Counted from the stretch's first letter, positions 28,890 through 38,046 are shown. The stretch is 64,000 bases of DNA from Frondihabitans sp. PAMC 28766 (GCF_001577365.1 NZ_CP014513.1:186001-250000); one strand, 5' to 3'. Numbers and translations are program-made. The notes: a model not told the origin generated them from the sequence alone.

Positions 28890-29681
28890 ATGCAACTGCA
28901 GCTTGGTGGCAAGACCGCATTCATCAGCGGCTCGAGCCAGGGAATCGGCTTCGCCATCGCATCCGCATTGGCCGCCGAAGGCGTTCAGGTCGTTCTCAAC
29001 GGACGCCACCCATCGCGAGTGGATGCAGCCGTCGATCGTATTCGTCGTCAGAGCCCGAACTCGAACCCCCGGGGCATCGTCGCCGACTTCGGCCGGCCCG
29101 ACGATGTCGCACGGCTCCTGGATCGACTCGACGAGACGGACATCCTGGTCAACAATGTCGGCGAGTTCGGTCTAGCAGCCTTCGAGAGCATCGACGACGA
29201 CCTCTGGGCTCACTATTTCGACGTGAACGTGATGAGCGGGGTGCGGTTGTCGCGGCACCTCCTGGGCCCGATGCTCGAGCGCGGCTGGGGCAGGATCATC
29301 TTCGTCAGCAGCGAATCCGGCGTGAACGTGCCGGCAGACATGGTGCACTACGGAGTGACCAAGGCGGCCATGCTCGCTCTCGGCAATGGCCTCGCCAAGC
29401 GCACCCGCGGCACGGCTGTCACCGTCAACAGCATCGTGGGCGGGCCGACCTTCTCGGAGGGAGTCGCCGAAGCACTCGGCTCTCTTGCCGCCGCGCAGTC
29501 CATCCCGCCCGAGTCGATGAAGACCGCCGTCATCGGGCAGAACGCCACAACGCTCCTTCAGCGATTCATCGCGCCCGCCGAGATCGCGCACCTGGTCGCC
29601 TATCTCGCAAGCCCGCTCGCGGCGGCAACGAACGGCGCGGCCGTCCGCGCCGACGGCGGTGTCCTGACCTCGATGCTGTAG
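28890..29681 (+). CDS. Short-chain dehydrogenase/reductase
   Basis: 263 aa from the ATG at 28890 with AGGAGA upstream. Cofactor motif SGSSQGIGFAIASAL, NNVG (LVNNVGEFGLAAFE), Ser in FVSSESG and Y-x3-K as YGVTK; PTFSEGVAEAL and a C-terminal NGAAVRADGGVL are also seen. A complete classical SDR of unknown substrate, presumably controlled by the divergent MarR protein through the palindromes upstream. Confidence 0.9.
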   Translation: MQLQLGGKTAFISGSSQGIGFAIASALAAEGVQVVLNGRHPSRVDAAVDRIRRQSPNSNPRGIVADFGRPDDVARLLDRLDETDILVNNVGEFGLAAFESIDDDLWAHYFDVNVMSGVRLSRHLLGPMLERGWGRIIFVSSESGVNVPADMVHYGVTKAAMLALGNGLAKRTRGTAVTVNSIVGGPTFSEGVAEALGSLAAAQSIPPESMKTAVIGQNATTLLQRFIAPAEIAHLVAYLASPLAAATNGAAVRADGGVLTSML

Positions 29682-29850
29682 GCGGCGTCGATCGGACGTC
29701 TGCTGCTTCGCAGCGTTTGCCCGGTAATCGACCTCGACGAGCTTCTTCGTCTCACAAGACCGACGGTGCCCCGCGATGGACCGAGGAATCGGCGGCACGC
29801 CGAACGGCCCCAGCGGAGGGAACCGCGAGGGCCGGTCGGCGTCGTGTGCT

Positions 29851-31719
29851 TTAGCGGCGGCTGCGGACGCGGGCGCGGAGTGCGAGCGCCAGCCCTCCCA
29901 GCAGCAGCAGGAACCCGGCGACGAGCGGTGCGATGGGGCTTTCACTGCCGGTGTAGGCGAGGGTGCCGTCGGCGGCCAGGGTGGTCGTCGAGCCGAGGCC
30001 GGCGGTGGTGGCCGCAGCGCCCTGGGTCGTGACGGCCGCGGTGGTGAGGGCCGCCGTGGTGACGATGGCGCTGCCGCCGTCGGTGCCGGTCACGACGCCG
30101 GTCGGTCCGGTGGGATCGGTCGGGTCAGTGATGCCGGTCGGTCCGGTCGGGTTCGTGGGCCCGGTCGGGTCTGTCGGTCCGGTCGGTCCTGTGGGGCCGG
30201 TCGGTCCCGTGGGGCCGGTCGGGCCCGTGGGGCCGGTGGGGCCGGTCGGGTCGCCGGTGGTGCCGCCGGTGGTGCCGGTGGTGCTGGTGCCGATCACCGA
30301 GACGGCGTTGCCGCGATCGTGACGGGCAGGGCGATGACGGGCACGATCTGAGTGCCGCCGAGGATGCCGCCGTTGCCGGTGGTGGAGCTGCCGGTTCCGG
30401 TGGTGGTGCCGGTCGTGCCGGCGGGGGTGCCGGTGGTGCTGCGGTGGAGGTGGAGTCGCCGAGCACCGAGATGGCGTCGCCGGTGACGGTCACGGGAGCC
30501 GTGACGTCGGGGGCGACCTGGTGCCGGAGGCGATGCCGTCGTTGCCGGTGGTGGAGCTGCCGGTTCCGGTGGTGGTGCCGGTCGTGCCGGCGGGGGTGCC
30601 GGTGGTGCTGCCGGTGGAGGTGGAGTCGCCGAGCACCGAGATGGCGTCGCCGGTGACGGTCACGGGAGCCGTGACGTCGGGGGCGACCTGGGTGCCGGAG
30701 GCGATGCCGTCGTTGCCGGTGGTGCTGCTGCCGGTGCCCGCGGCGGGCGCGGTGCCCGTGGCGGAGCCGGTCGTGGTGCCCGCAGCGGGGGCGGTGGTGC
30801 TGCCCGTGCTGCTGGAGTCGCCGAGCACCGAGATGCCGTTGCCGGTGACCGTGATCGGCACGTCGAGGCCGATCAGGGCCTGCGTTCCGGATGCGGTCCC
30901 GTCAGCGCCGGTCGTCGTGGCTGACGAACCCGTCGACGAGCCCGTGGCGGGCGCGGTCGCTGACGACCCGGTCGACGTCGAGTCGCCGAGCACCGAGATG
31001 CCGTTGCCCGACACGGTGATGGGCAGCGTCACGTCGGGAGCCACCTGGGAGCCCGAGGCGATGCCGTGCGCACCGGTCGTGGTGGGCGACGAGGTTGTCG
31101 TGCCCGCGGTGGGGGTCGCAGGATCCTGCGGGGTGCTGGATCCGGTCGAGTGGCTGTCACCGACGACCGAGATGGCGTTGCCGCTGACCGTCACAGGAGC
31201 CGCGGCTCCGACGATGGCCTGCGTGCCGCCGGCCACCGAGTGGGTGCCGGTCGTGGTCGCCGGAGTCGAGGAAGCCGGGGCGGATGCAGCAGGAGCCGCG
31301 GCAGCAGCAGCCGGTGCGGCGGACGCCGACGACGAGTTGCCGGCGACGGAGATCGCATTGCCTCCGATCGTGACCGGCACGTGCACCGAGACGATTCCCT
31401 GCGTGCCCGAGAGGAGGCCGTGGGTTCCTGTCGTGGTGGGTGCGGCGGCGGGCGAGACGGCCGCGGGGGCCGGTGTCGTCGCTGTCGGTGTCGTCGCTGT
31501 GGGGGCGGCGGCGGGGTGGGTCGAGACCGAGTGCCCGATGGCGCTGATCGCGTTGCCAGCCACCGTGACGGGGGCGGCGATCTGGCCGGTGACCTGCGTG
31601 CCCGAGGCGATCGCGTCGGATCCTGTGGTCGTAGCGGCGTTGGCCGCCGTCGCGCCGACGGCCCAGAGGCCTCCGACAAAGCAGGCTCCGATGAGCCCGC
31701 GGAAGACGTATTTGTTCAT
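29851..31719 (-). CDS. Chaplin-like repeat protein with collagen-like stalk and LAYTG anchor (three single-base breaks)
   Basis: ATG at 31719 with AGGAG 5 bases upstream; signal peptide [14 protein letters not shown] then cleavage after TAANA. Eight repeats of about 40-60 aa follow, each TTG-x2-GIASGTQ-x6[19 protein letters not shown], matching the chaplin pattern P-V-x-V-x-G-N-x-(I/V)-x-V-x-G but without cysteines. Then comes a GPT/PTG triplet tract (30100-30253), a Thr/Ala-rich region and LAYTG with hydrophobic helix and RARVRSRR. Comparison of repeats shows one base missing near 30520 (GGG to GG), 30442 and 30312 (CCGG to CGG). Restoring them gives about 623 aa. A long cell-wall-anchored relative of hydrophobic chaplins. 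Confidence 0.8.
30100..30253. repeat. 9-bp period tract encoding PTG triplets
   Basis: Degenerate tandem GGTCGG-type 9-mers encode about 16 PTG triplets (with DPT and NPT variants) on the minus strand. This is a collagen-like or Pro-rich stalk in the chaplin-like protein, and such tracts often vary in copy number. Confidence 0.8.
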
Positions 31720-31863
31720 GACAACTCCTGTTTTCGCGAATTGCGAGTGGTGCGAGTTGCGCGGAAATCGCGCTGATGGTCGAGCCGCCGGGGAGGGCGG
31801 CGAAGGCACGAGGCCTGCTGCGACGAGCTGGTGGAACGGCTCGGAGCGGGCGGCGTGCGACCG

Positions 31864-32996
31864 TCAGTCGGGGGTTGTGTCGGAGTCGAACGTCGGCGCG
31901 GTGGGCACGATGACACGCGTGCCGGCGCCGGTGGAGACCTGAAGAAGGGCCGGGCGAGCGAACGTGTCGGACGCGAGAGTCGTGAAGGCCGAACCGCTGC
32001 CGCCGTTGCCGCCGTTGCCGCCGCCAGTGGCCGAGCCGCTGCCGCCCAGGGGCGCGGCCGGGGTGGGCGCGGTGGGGGCGGGTGCCGGCTGGCCGGGGGT
32101 GACGGGTGCTGAGCCAGCCGGGGCGCCGGTCGTTCCGGTGAGCGTCTCGAGCGGCACGTTCTGGACACGGTCGGCCCCGAACGAGGCGCCCACTGACGAC
32201 GTGGCCGACGTACCGGCAGCTGCCTCGCTGATGAGGTCGGTGGCCGTGCCGGTCGGCGCGGAGGTGCCGACCGGCCCGGAGCCGACAGCGGGGGGCAGGA
32301 TGCCAGACACCGGCAGCCCAGACACCGGCAACCCAGACACCGGCAACCCGGGAATCGGCGTCCCCGACACCGGCGGCACGACGATCGGCCCGGTCGGTGT
32401 CGTCGAGGAAGCTCCCGCGGCGAGGGAGCCGACGGTTGTGTCGACCGTCGAGACGATCGGCGCGGTCACAGTGCTGACGGCGATTTCCGGTGACGGCAGC
32501 AACGACGGGCACGCTGTTCACGACGGTGTCGACGGTCGTGGCGACCGGCTTCACGATGGCCGCGACAGGCTTGGCGGCGGCGACCGACGAGAGCGTCTTC
32601 GGCACGACGGGAGCGACGGCCTGCACCACCTGGTGGCGACCGGAACCGGCGCGGTGGCCGTCGTAACGGTGTCGGTGACCTGCGTGACGGTGGATCTGCG
32701 GTCGAAGCGACCGAGGAGGTGACCTTCGTCAGCGGGGTCGTGACCGATGTGACGACCTTCGTGAGCGAGCCGACGAGGTCGGTGGAGTGCGCGGCCGGGG
32801 CGGAGCTCGTCGCCTGCGCGGTGGCCGCGGGCGGCGAATGCGGGGCGTCGGCGGCCGAGGCGGACTGCGACGAGAAAAAGAATCCGAGAAGGGCCCAAGC
32901 GATTCCGACGAGGCCGGCGATCAGCAGAAGGCGCGCCAGACGGAGGGACGTGCCCTCACTGCGTGCAGCCGTCTGATCCACGGCGATCACCTTCAT
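31864..32996 (-). CDS. Secreted Val/Thr/Pro-rich protein (frame broken at least three times)
   Basis: The ATG at 32996 starts a signal peptide (LARLLLIAGLVGIAWALL then SASAADA). Low-complexity V/T/A segments follow: DLVGSLTKVVTSVTTPL, then VTQVTDTVTTATAPVPVAT, VVQAVAPVVPKTLSSV, EIAVSTVTAPIVSTV, then GLPVS repeats, a Pro/Ala/Gly stretch and an end at TFDSDTTPD. These pieces lie in different frames, joined near 32693, 32630 and 32487; the first two fit single missing bases. About 377 aa if repaired. It lies upstream of the chaplin-like gene on the same strand (145 bp apart), so a shared role at the cell surface is likely. I do not recognise the family. Confidence 0.6.
32303..32347. repeat. Three 15-bp tandem repeats encoding GLPVS
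   Basis: CCAGACACCGGCAGC/AAC repeated three times without spacer inside the secreted-protein gene; only one base differs between copies. A candidate site for copy-number change. Confidence 0.8.
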
Positions 32997-33068
32997 CGGT
33001 CGATCGAGTCTTGCGGGTGGAGTTGGTTGGGCTCCAGTGACGGGATGGTTGGTTCCGTCGGTGGCTTG

Positions 33069-33097
33069 AACCTACGCCGCGATGAGGAGCCTGTCCA
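33069..33097 (-). promoter_or_regulatory. Likely promoter of the secreted-protein/chaplin-like genes
   Basis: Minus strand TGGACA (33097-33092), 17-bp spacer and TAGGTT (33074-33069), about 70 bp upstream of the ATG at 32996. Confidence 0.45.
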
Positions 33098-33190
33098 CCG
33101 CGCGCGCTTATCGGTGCTTTGGGTTTGCTGTGAGGGCCCTCGCCTCGATCCGCTCACCGCCACGGAGGTGTCTGCCCCTCGTCGAGTCGT

Positions 33191-33859
33191 TCAGGTGCTG
33201 GGCCCGCTGGCTCCGGCCGTGATCCGCGTGACGAGGCCGTCGATCTGGTGACGCTTCTGCGAGGGGGTGACCACGTCGATCACGGGTCGTCCGCGCTGGG
33301 CGGGCCAGGGTGCGAGCACGTCGAAGTCGATGTCGCGCATGTGCTCAAGGGTTTCCAGAAACCTGGAGCGGTCGCTCTCGCCGAGGAGGACGCCTTTCCA
33401 GACGCCGTCCTCCACCCAGATGCTGTCGCCGACGAACAGGACCCTGTGCTCGCCGGTGTCCCAGAGGTAGAAGGTTGTGCCGGGGGTGTGCGCCAGGCTG
33501 GGGATGACTTCGAGGTCGTCTCCGATGAGCTGCTGCGTGTCGAAGGCGCCGTCGACGCGCATGGAGGATTCCAGGGCGGCTCGGTCGCGGCTGTGGACAA
33601 ACGTCGCAAGGCTCATGGTCGGGGTGCCGGACATCCCCTCGTGCCAGTGATTGATCAGAAGCCGCTGGGGTGCACCGAGCGCTGAGATCTCTTCATTGGC
33701 TGCGTCGATGGCCGTTGTGTTGTAGATGACCGTCGGCCCTCCGTTCGTTTCGAGGACGAACGAACGAAGGTCGACTCCCTCCATGAAGGGCAGCGGCACC
33801 GGGCGAGTGGCATGTAGGCCCGGGAGGATCAGTTCAAGCTGCCGGTCGTCGGTCACCAC
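33191..33859 (-). CDS. MBL-fold-like protein with degenerate metal ligands
   Basis: 222 aa, starting at the GTG at 33859 or the next codon at 33856, which overlaps the upstream SDR stop as GTGA. The outline is metallo-beta-lactamase-like: a SFVLETNGGPTVIYNTT strand, then NHWHEGMSG where HxHxDH should be, LAHTPGTTFYLW where the third ligand His is Thr, and LFVGDSIW. Two of the usual ligands are therefore replaced, so it may bind one metal or none. It is translationally coupled to an SDR, perhaps acting in one pathway; the activity cannot be predicted. Confidence 0.65.
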   Translation of the reverse strand: MVTDDRQLELILPGLHATRPVPLPFMEGVDLRSFVLETNGGPTVIYNTTAIDAANEEISALGAPQRLLINHWHEGMSGTPTMSLATFVHSRDRAALESSMRVDGAFDTQQLIGDDLEVIPSLAHTPGTTFYLWDTGEHRVLFVGDSIWVEDGVWKGVLLGESDRSRFLETLEHMRDIDFDVLAPWPAQRGRPVIDVVTPSQKRHQIDGLVTRITAGASGPST

Positions 33860-34593
33860 GGCCCGTTCGCCTTCTCGTCGCCGTCGGTCGAGGTGAGGTT
33901 GCCCCAGAAGGTGCCCGTGGGCCCGTCGTCGGGAAGCGTCGCAAGGGCAACGGAGGCCTCGGCACCCTGGGCTGCGGTGGTGTAGCCGGTGTGGCCGTTC
34001 AGGTCGGTGCTGACGTAGCCCGGGATCGCGGCGTTGACCTTGATCGACGTGTCGGCCAGCTCCTTGGCGAACATGATCGTGACCCAGTTGACGGCTCCTT
34101 TCGAGGCCTGGTAGGCGAGATCCTGCATGCCCGACATGTAGCTGGCCGGATCGGTGATCACGCCCAGCGACGCGACCTCGCTCGACACGTTCACGATACG
34201 ACCCGCGGTGGACTCCTTCAGCAGGGGCAGGAACGCGTTCGTCACGGCCACGACCCCGAAGACATTCGTCTCGAACACCTCGCGGAGGGTGGCACGCGAG
34301 GTGGCACTGGCACTTCCTGCCGCGTAGATGCCGGCGTTGTTGACCAGGATGTCGAGGTGGTCGGTTGCGGCCTGGATCGTTGCGGCGGCGTCGGCGATCG
34401 AACGGTCGTCGGCGACGTCGAGAGCGACGGCGGTGACGTCCAGACCATCGGCGCGGAGGGCGGCAGCGGCGGACTCGCCCCGGGCGAGATCACGAGACCC
34501 CAGGAAGACGCGCGCTCCCTGCGATGCGAGCTGGCGGACGGTTTCGAGGCCGATGCCTTTGTTGGCACCGGTGACCAAAGCGATTGTTGTCAT
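33853..34593 (-). CDS. Short-chain dehydrogenase/reductase (carbonyl-reductase-like)
   Basis: 246 aa from the ATG at 34593 (AAGGG just upstream). Cofactor motif TGANKGIGLETVRQL, NNAG (LVNNAGIYAAG), Ser in NVSSEVAS, and Y-x3-K as YQASK; PGYVSTDLNGHTGY and a C-terminal FWGNLTSTDG follow. The TGANKGIG form is typical of the carbonyl reductase/menthol-type SDR branch. It is divergent from an XRE regulator and coupled to the MBL-like gene downstream. Confidence 0.9.
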   Translation of the reverse strand: MTTIALVTGANKGIGLETVRQLASQGARVFLGSRDLARGESAAAALRADGLDVTAVALDVADDRSIADAAATIQAATDHLDILVNNAGIYAAGSASATSRATLREVFETNVFGVVAVTNAFLPLLKESTAGRIVNVSSEVASLGVITDPASYMSGMQDLAYQASKGAVNWVTIMFAKELADTSIKVNAAIPGYVSTDLNGHTGYTTAAQGAEASVALATLPDDGPTGTFWGNLTSTDGDEKANGPW

Positions 34594-34685
34594 GCCCTTA
34601 CCCTCGCCCGGGTGCACGAAGTGAGGAAGGGCCGTTCGACACTGGCCTCGGCAGTACCACCCACGGCGTGCACTGGGGCGCGAGA

Positions 34686-35552
34686 ATGGTGTTCGTGGAC
34701 GACAAGACGGATTTCAGCGCGTTCCTCAGGCAGCAGCGAGACCGGCTCACACCCGGTGAGGTGGGGCTGCCGTCGACCTCACACCGACGCACTCCGGGGC
34801 TTCGGCGCCAGGAGGTCGCTCAGCTCGCCGGCATCTCGATCGACTACTACATCAAGCTCGAACAGGGTCGCGGCGCGACCCCCTCGGCGCAGGTGCTGTC
34901 GGCGCTGGCACGCGCTCTTCTGCTGACGCGAGACGAGCGCGAGTATCTGTTCACCTTGGCCGGAGACACCGCGCCCTCCACCACGGGGCCCTCGAGCACG
35001 GTCTCCTCGTCGGTCAGGTTCCTCCTCGAGAACATGCCGGAGGTGCCGGCCTATGTCGTCGATGCCAGCTGGAACGTACTGGCGTGGAACGACCTTGCCG
35101 AATACTTCATCGGCGAGCTCACCGCCATGCCTCCGGCAGACCGGAACCTCGCCCGGTGGATGTTTCGAGCCCCGGCAGACCACCCCCACTGGTCGAGCCC
35201 CTCGTCGCGCGCGTTCGCCCAGATCGTCGCCGCCGATCTCCGATCCTCGTTCCTGCGCTACCCACGTTTCGCCGAGATCAACCTGCTCGTTGACGAGTTG
35301 AAGAACGCGTCACCGCTCTTCGGAGAGCTGTGGGACCAGAAGTCCGCTTCGACGCCCGTCGTGCAGAAGAAATTGACGATTCCCGACCGGGGGGATTTCT
35401 CCTTCGACTGCCAGATGCTCAGCATCGCGGACACCGGTCAGCAGCTCGTCACTTACTGCGCTGAACCAGGATCACCCGTCCGCGAGGCACTCCGGCAGTT
35501 CGCTGAGGGCGACCCCACCGCCGCGCCCCAGGCAGTTCGCTACACCACCTGA
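34686..35552 (+). CDS. XRE-family regulator with MmyB-like ligand domain
   Basis: 288 aa from the ATG at 34686. HTH at residues about 35-75 (PGLRRQEVAQLAGISIDYYI then KLEQGRGATPSAQVLSAL). The C-terminal two thirds, with PAYVVDASWNVLAWNDLAEY, NLARWMFRAPADHPHW and a final TYCAEPGSPVREALRQ, matches the MmyB-like family of regulators, which have a PAS-like pocket thought to bind fatty-acid-like ligands. These regulators typically sit divergently beside an SDR, as here. Confidence 0.9.
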   Translation: MVFVDDKTDFSAFLRQQRDRLTPGEVGLPSTSHRRTPGLRRQEVAQLAGISIDYYIKLEQGRGATPSAQVLSALARALLLTRDEREYLFTLAGDTAPSTTGPSSTVSSSVRFLLENMPEVPAYVVDASWNVLAWNDLAEYFIGELTAMPPADRNLARWMFRAPADHPHWSSPSSRAFAQIVAADLRSSFLRYPRFAEINLLVDELKNASPLFGELWDQKSASTPVVQKKLTIPDRGDFSFDCQMLSIADTGQQLVTYCAEPGSPVREALRQFAEGDPTAAPQAVRYTT

Positions 35553-35804
35553 CCCCCAGGCCGATCAGTGGGCGGGGTGAAGCGGTGGATCAGGTACCGC
35601 CTCAACCCGCCGAACCGTGGACCACGTCGTCCTGACACGAACGGTAGCATCTGGACAGTAACAGCACTAGGGCCAGCGTTACTCGGATGAGAGCAGGCAG
35701 TCTCGCGCCCCGGACCGGGGCAGAACGGCGTCATTTGCTTCCTTCGGATTGCGGCGGCTGGCAGAATCAGGGTGCCTCAGGGGCCGAATCAGGACCCTGA
35801 GAAG
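35553..35804. other. Gene-free interval with a hairpin; possible small RNA
   Basis: No convincing reading frame. TCAGGGT (35767-35773) pairs with ACCCTGA (35794-35800), with a repeated GAATCAGG word in the hairpin, directly before the strong terminator. The rest may be an untranslated region or a small RNA on either strand; I see no clear promoter. Confidence 0.3.
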
Positions 35805-35837
35805 AGAGGGCGGGGGCGTCACCGGCCCCCGCCCTCT
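35805..35837. terminator. Strong bidirectional terminator hairpin
   Basis: A perfect 13-bp stem AGAGGGCGGGGGC (35805-35817) and its complement (35825-35837) with a 7-base loop, followed by TGTCTTCC. It lies between the convergent XRE and AraC genes. Confidence 0.85.
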
Positions 35838-35883
35838 GTCTTCCAGCGGTCACGACCGGCGAATCGCGGGCACGTCGCCCGGC

Positions 35884-36822
35884 TCAGTGAGCGAGGGTGT
35901 CGCGCGGCGATTCGCCGTAGGCGATTCGGTAGTGGTTCGCGAAGCGGCCAGGATTCGTGAACCCCCAACAGGCGGCGATGTCGGCGACAGTGTCGCCCCG
36001 GGTCGGATCGGCGGTGAGCAGATCGGACCGCGCGCCCGCGAGCCGCGCGGCCCGCACATACTGCATAGGCGCCAGGCCTCGCTCTCGACGAAATGCGAGC
36101 AGCAGGCCCCGCTGCGACAGACGTGCCGCTGATGCGATGTCCTGGACCGTGAGCGGCGACCTCCGGTGTTCGTCGATGTAGGCGATGGCGCGCTTGATCG
36201 CGGCGCTTCCCGAAGCATGACGATCGGGCTCGTCGACCAGACCGAAAGCGGAGATCGCGCTCATGACCAGGTACCGCGTCGCCTCGGCCCGGAGAAGATC
36301 GTGGCCGTAGACGTCGGGAGCTTCGAGAACGTCGCGTCGGTATGCCTTGACCGTCTGCTGCCAGAGCCACGCCCTTCCCCGGTCTCGTGGGCCGACCGCT
36401 CCCTCCGTCAGCACGGTTTCATCGACGTCGAAGACGGCCTGAGCCGTCTCCCGCAGAGTCTGGGCAGAGAAGGACACGGTCGACACGTCGGCGTGGTCGA
36501 TCCTGAAATGCATCGACTGCTCCGGTGGCATGACGAACGACCCGCCCGAGCCGATGACCTCATCCCTGCCCCAGGGGTTGTAGGCATACGTGCCGGAGTG
36601 CAGCTCGACGAACATGAACTCGTCTGTCGGATCGAGGTCGAGGCTCAGCGTCGCGCCCAGGTGGAGGTCGGACGCCGCGACGGTATCGCCCACGATGACG
36701 CGCTGGCGGTAGGACAGATCACCTGCCGAGAGCGCTACCTGGTAGCCGAACCCACGCCGAATGGCCTCGGCGGCTTCGTCCGGCCGATTGGCCTCCATGG
36801 TCGAGAACACGGGCGTGATCAT
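35884..36822 (-). CDS. AraC-family regulator
   Basis: 312 aa from the ATG at 36822, preferred because a promoter at 36828-36855 ends 5 bases before it; a start at 36903 would run through that promoter. The N-terminal half is a cupin-like sensing domain of the AraC-binding-like type (SLDLDPTDEFMFVELHSGTY, GGSFVMPPEQSMHF). The C-terminal HTHs are LTVQDIASAARLSQRGLLLA with FRRERGLAPMQYVRAARLAG, and DTVADIAACWGFTNPGRFAN with HYRIAYGESPRDTL. The neighbouring targets are not obvious. Confidence 0.85.
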   Translation of the reverse strand: MITPVFSTMEANRPDEAAEAIRRGFGYQVALSAGDLSYRQRVIVGDTVAASDLHLGATLSLDLDPTDEFMFVELHSGTYAYNPWGRDEVIGSGGSFVMPPEQSMHFRIDHADVSTVSFSAQTLRETAQAVFDVDETVLTEGAVGPRDRGRAWLWQQTVKAYRRDVLEAPDVYGHDLLRAEATRYLVMSAISAFGLVDEPDRHASGSAAIKRAIAYIDEHRRSPLTVQDIASAARLSQRGLLLAFRRERGLAPMQYVRAARLAGARSDLLTADPTRGDTVADIAACWGFTNPGRFANHYRIAYGESPRDTLAH

Positions 36823-36827
36823 CCCGT

Positions 36828-36855
36828 AGTTTACGTCCGCATCGAAAGCTGTCAC
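36828..36855 (-). promoter_or_regulatory. Promoter giving a probably leaderless AraC mRNA
   Basis: Minus strand GTGACA (36855-36850), 16-bp spacer, TAAACT (36833-36828), then 5 bases to the ATG at 36822. Confidence 0.45.
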
Positions 36856-36974
36856 CACCACGGCCGGGAGGACGATGACACGTGTTACCGACGACCTTCT
36901 CATGCACTCGCGGGGACCCTTGTCGTGCGGAGGGGAACGCTCTGCGCGCCTCTGCTGCGTTGTAACGTCGACGC

Positions 36975-37445
36975 ATGATCCGCCCGTCTCGTCATCACGC
37001 CTTCTTCGAGGGGCGTTGGTTCGTCTGTGACGATTACCCGCTCCCGAATCGACCGCAGACAGCGATCCTCCTGGATCACGTTCACCGTGAGTCCGACTGG
37101 TATCCGGCCCCTGGATTCACGGAAGGGGCGTCTTCGACTGACATCTACATTCGAACCATCGATGAGTCACTCGTTGAAGCTCGGATGAAAGTCACCACGA
37201 CATGCTCGTTCCGCGGTGGCGGCCCTTTCACGGTGGTGAGCCTGAGCGGCGTCGACCCGGTCTTGGCGTTCCTCTCCTACACAGGCGCCGATTGGGATTG
37301 GGCGGAGCGGCTTCCGACCTTTGAGCGGTTCACGAACTATGACTTTTTCGGCTCTGGCGTTTTTGGTACTGCTGCCGTGGCCGAGCTCACCGATATCCGC
37401 GAAGAGACCGAGCCGATTCCCACCCACTACGACGCGCAGCGCTAG
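36975..37445 (+). CDS. Hypothetical protein
   Basis: 156 aa from the ATG at 36975; no clear RBS. Soluble, rich in aromatic residues and Asp (FFEGRWFVCDDYPLPNRPQT, LSYTGADWDWAERLPTFERF, NYDFFGSGVFGTAAVAELTD). No membrane segment or motif that I recognise. Its 3' end abuts a TetR pseudogene on the other strand. Codon use is slightly less GC-rich than its neighbours, so it may be a transferred gene. Confidence 0.6.
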   Translation: MIRPSRHHAFFEGRWFVCDDYPLPNRPQTAILLDHVHRESDWYPAPGFTEGASSTDIYIRTIDESLVEARMKVTTTCSFRGGGPFTVVSLSGVDPVLAFLSYTGADWDWAERLPTFERFTNYDFFGSGVFGTAAVAELTDIREETEPIPTHYDAQR

Positions 37446-37710
37446 AAGCAGTAGATGGGCGTCGATCGCTCGGGACTCGGGAGACTCGAACTGCGACGCC
37501 ATGTCGATCAGGCATCGGCTCGCCGCCTCGAAAGGTGCCGACTTCGACGCCTCCTCCAGGATCGCGACCTTGAGAGCCTCGGGCACGGCTCCGGCGTCGT
37601 TCCAGGTGAGCAGGATGTCGTCCTTCGAGGCCAAGTAGTAGAAGAACGTGCGGCGCGAGATACCCGCCGCCTCGGCGATCGCGTCGAGAGTCGTCTCCTC
37701 GTAGCCCCGA
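37440..37710 (-). pseudogene. TetR-family regulator fragment
   Basis: The minus strand reads GYEETTLDAIAEAAGISRRT, then FFYYLASKDDILLTWND, the second half of a TetR HTH, and goes on to about SPESRAIDAHLLLL. The first HTH residues and start codon are missing and the ligand domain is cut off. It abuts an SDR tail on the opposite strand, so a deletion has probably removed the centre of a divergent TetR-SDR pair. Confidence 0.65.
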
Positions 37711-37711
37711 C

Positions 37712-37837
37712 ACCACCGGCGACCCCGCCGCTACGGTTCAAGCCGTCCTGAAAGTGGTCGACTCCGTCACCCCGCCCCTGCGCCTCATCCTGGGCGATTG
37801 GGTCCTCGACCGGTTCACAAGCGGGCGTTCGTGGTGA
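37712..37837 (+). pseudogene. C-terminal tail of an SDR oxidoreductase
   Basis: The frame TTGDPAATVQAVLKVVDS then VTPPLRLILGDWVLDRF ends at a TGA (37835-37837). This is the usual SDR C-terminal pattern DPAA-x-AxAVLKLVD-x3-PPLRL-x-LG. Everything before it is missing. Confidence 0.6.
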
Positions 37838-37845
37838 GGATGCGA

Positions 37846-37965
37846 TCCCAGTCGGCGACCGTGGTCGGCGGGTCCGCCGTCGACGGAGACCACGGACCCG
37901 GAAGTGAATCCGGTTCCGGTGATCGTCACGGGAGTTACTCCGGCGACGGCCTGTCCGGCCCCAAA
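37846..37965 (-). pseudogene. Fragment of an IPT/TIG-type surface repeat
   Basis: The minus strand encodes AGVTPVTITGTGFTSGSVVS then VDGG, the hallmark of IPT/TIG beta-sandwich repeats, with no start and no continuation. It is probably a relic of a surface-protein gene. Confidence 0.4.
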
Positions 37966-38046
37966 CGACGAATGGACCCCGCCGAAGCGGGGCCCATCTC
38001 AGTTCGTGTCGTTGTGACGACTTCGTGTCGTTGCAACGACCCAGTG

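Noticed and set aside
29682..29850. Possible small gene between the SDR and the chaplin-like gene
   Set aside because: Only a short minus-strand stretch (ETKKLVEVDYRANAAKQQT) looks protein-like; no start, stop or family, so I leave the interval unassigned.
30100..30253. Tandem G/T-rich repeats considered as a CRISPR or origin-like iteron
   Set aside because: They are in frame and encode PTG triplets within the surface-protein gene.
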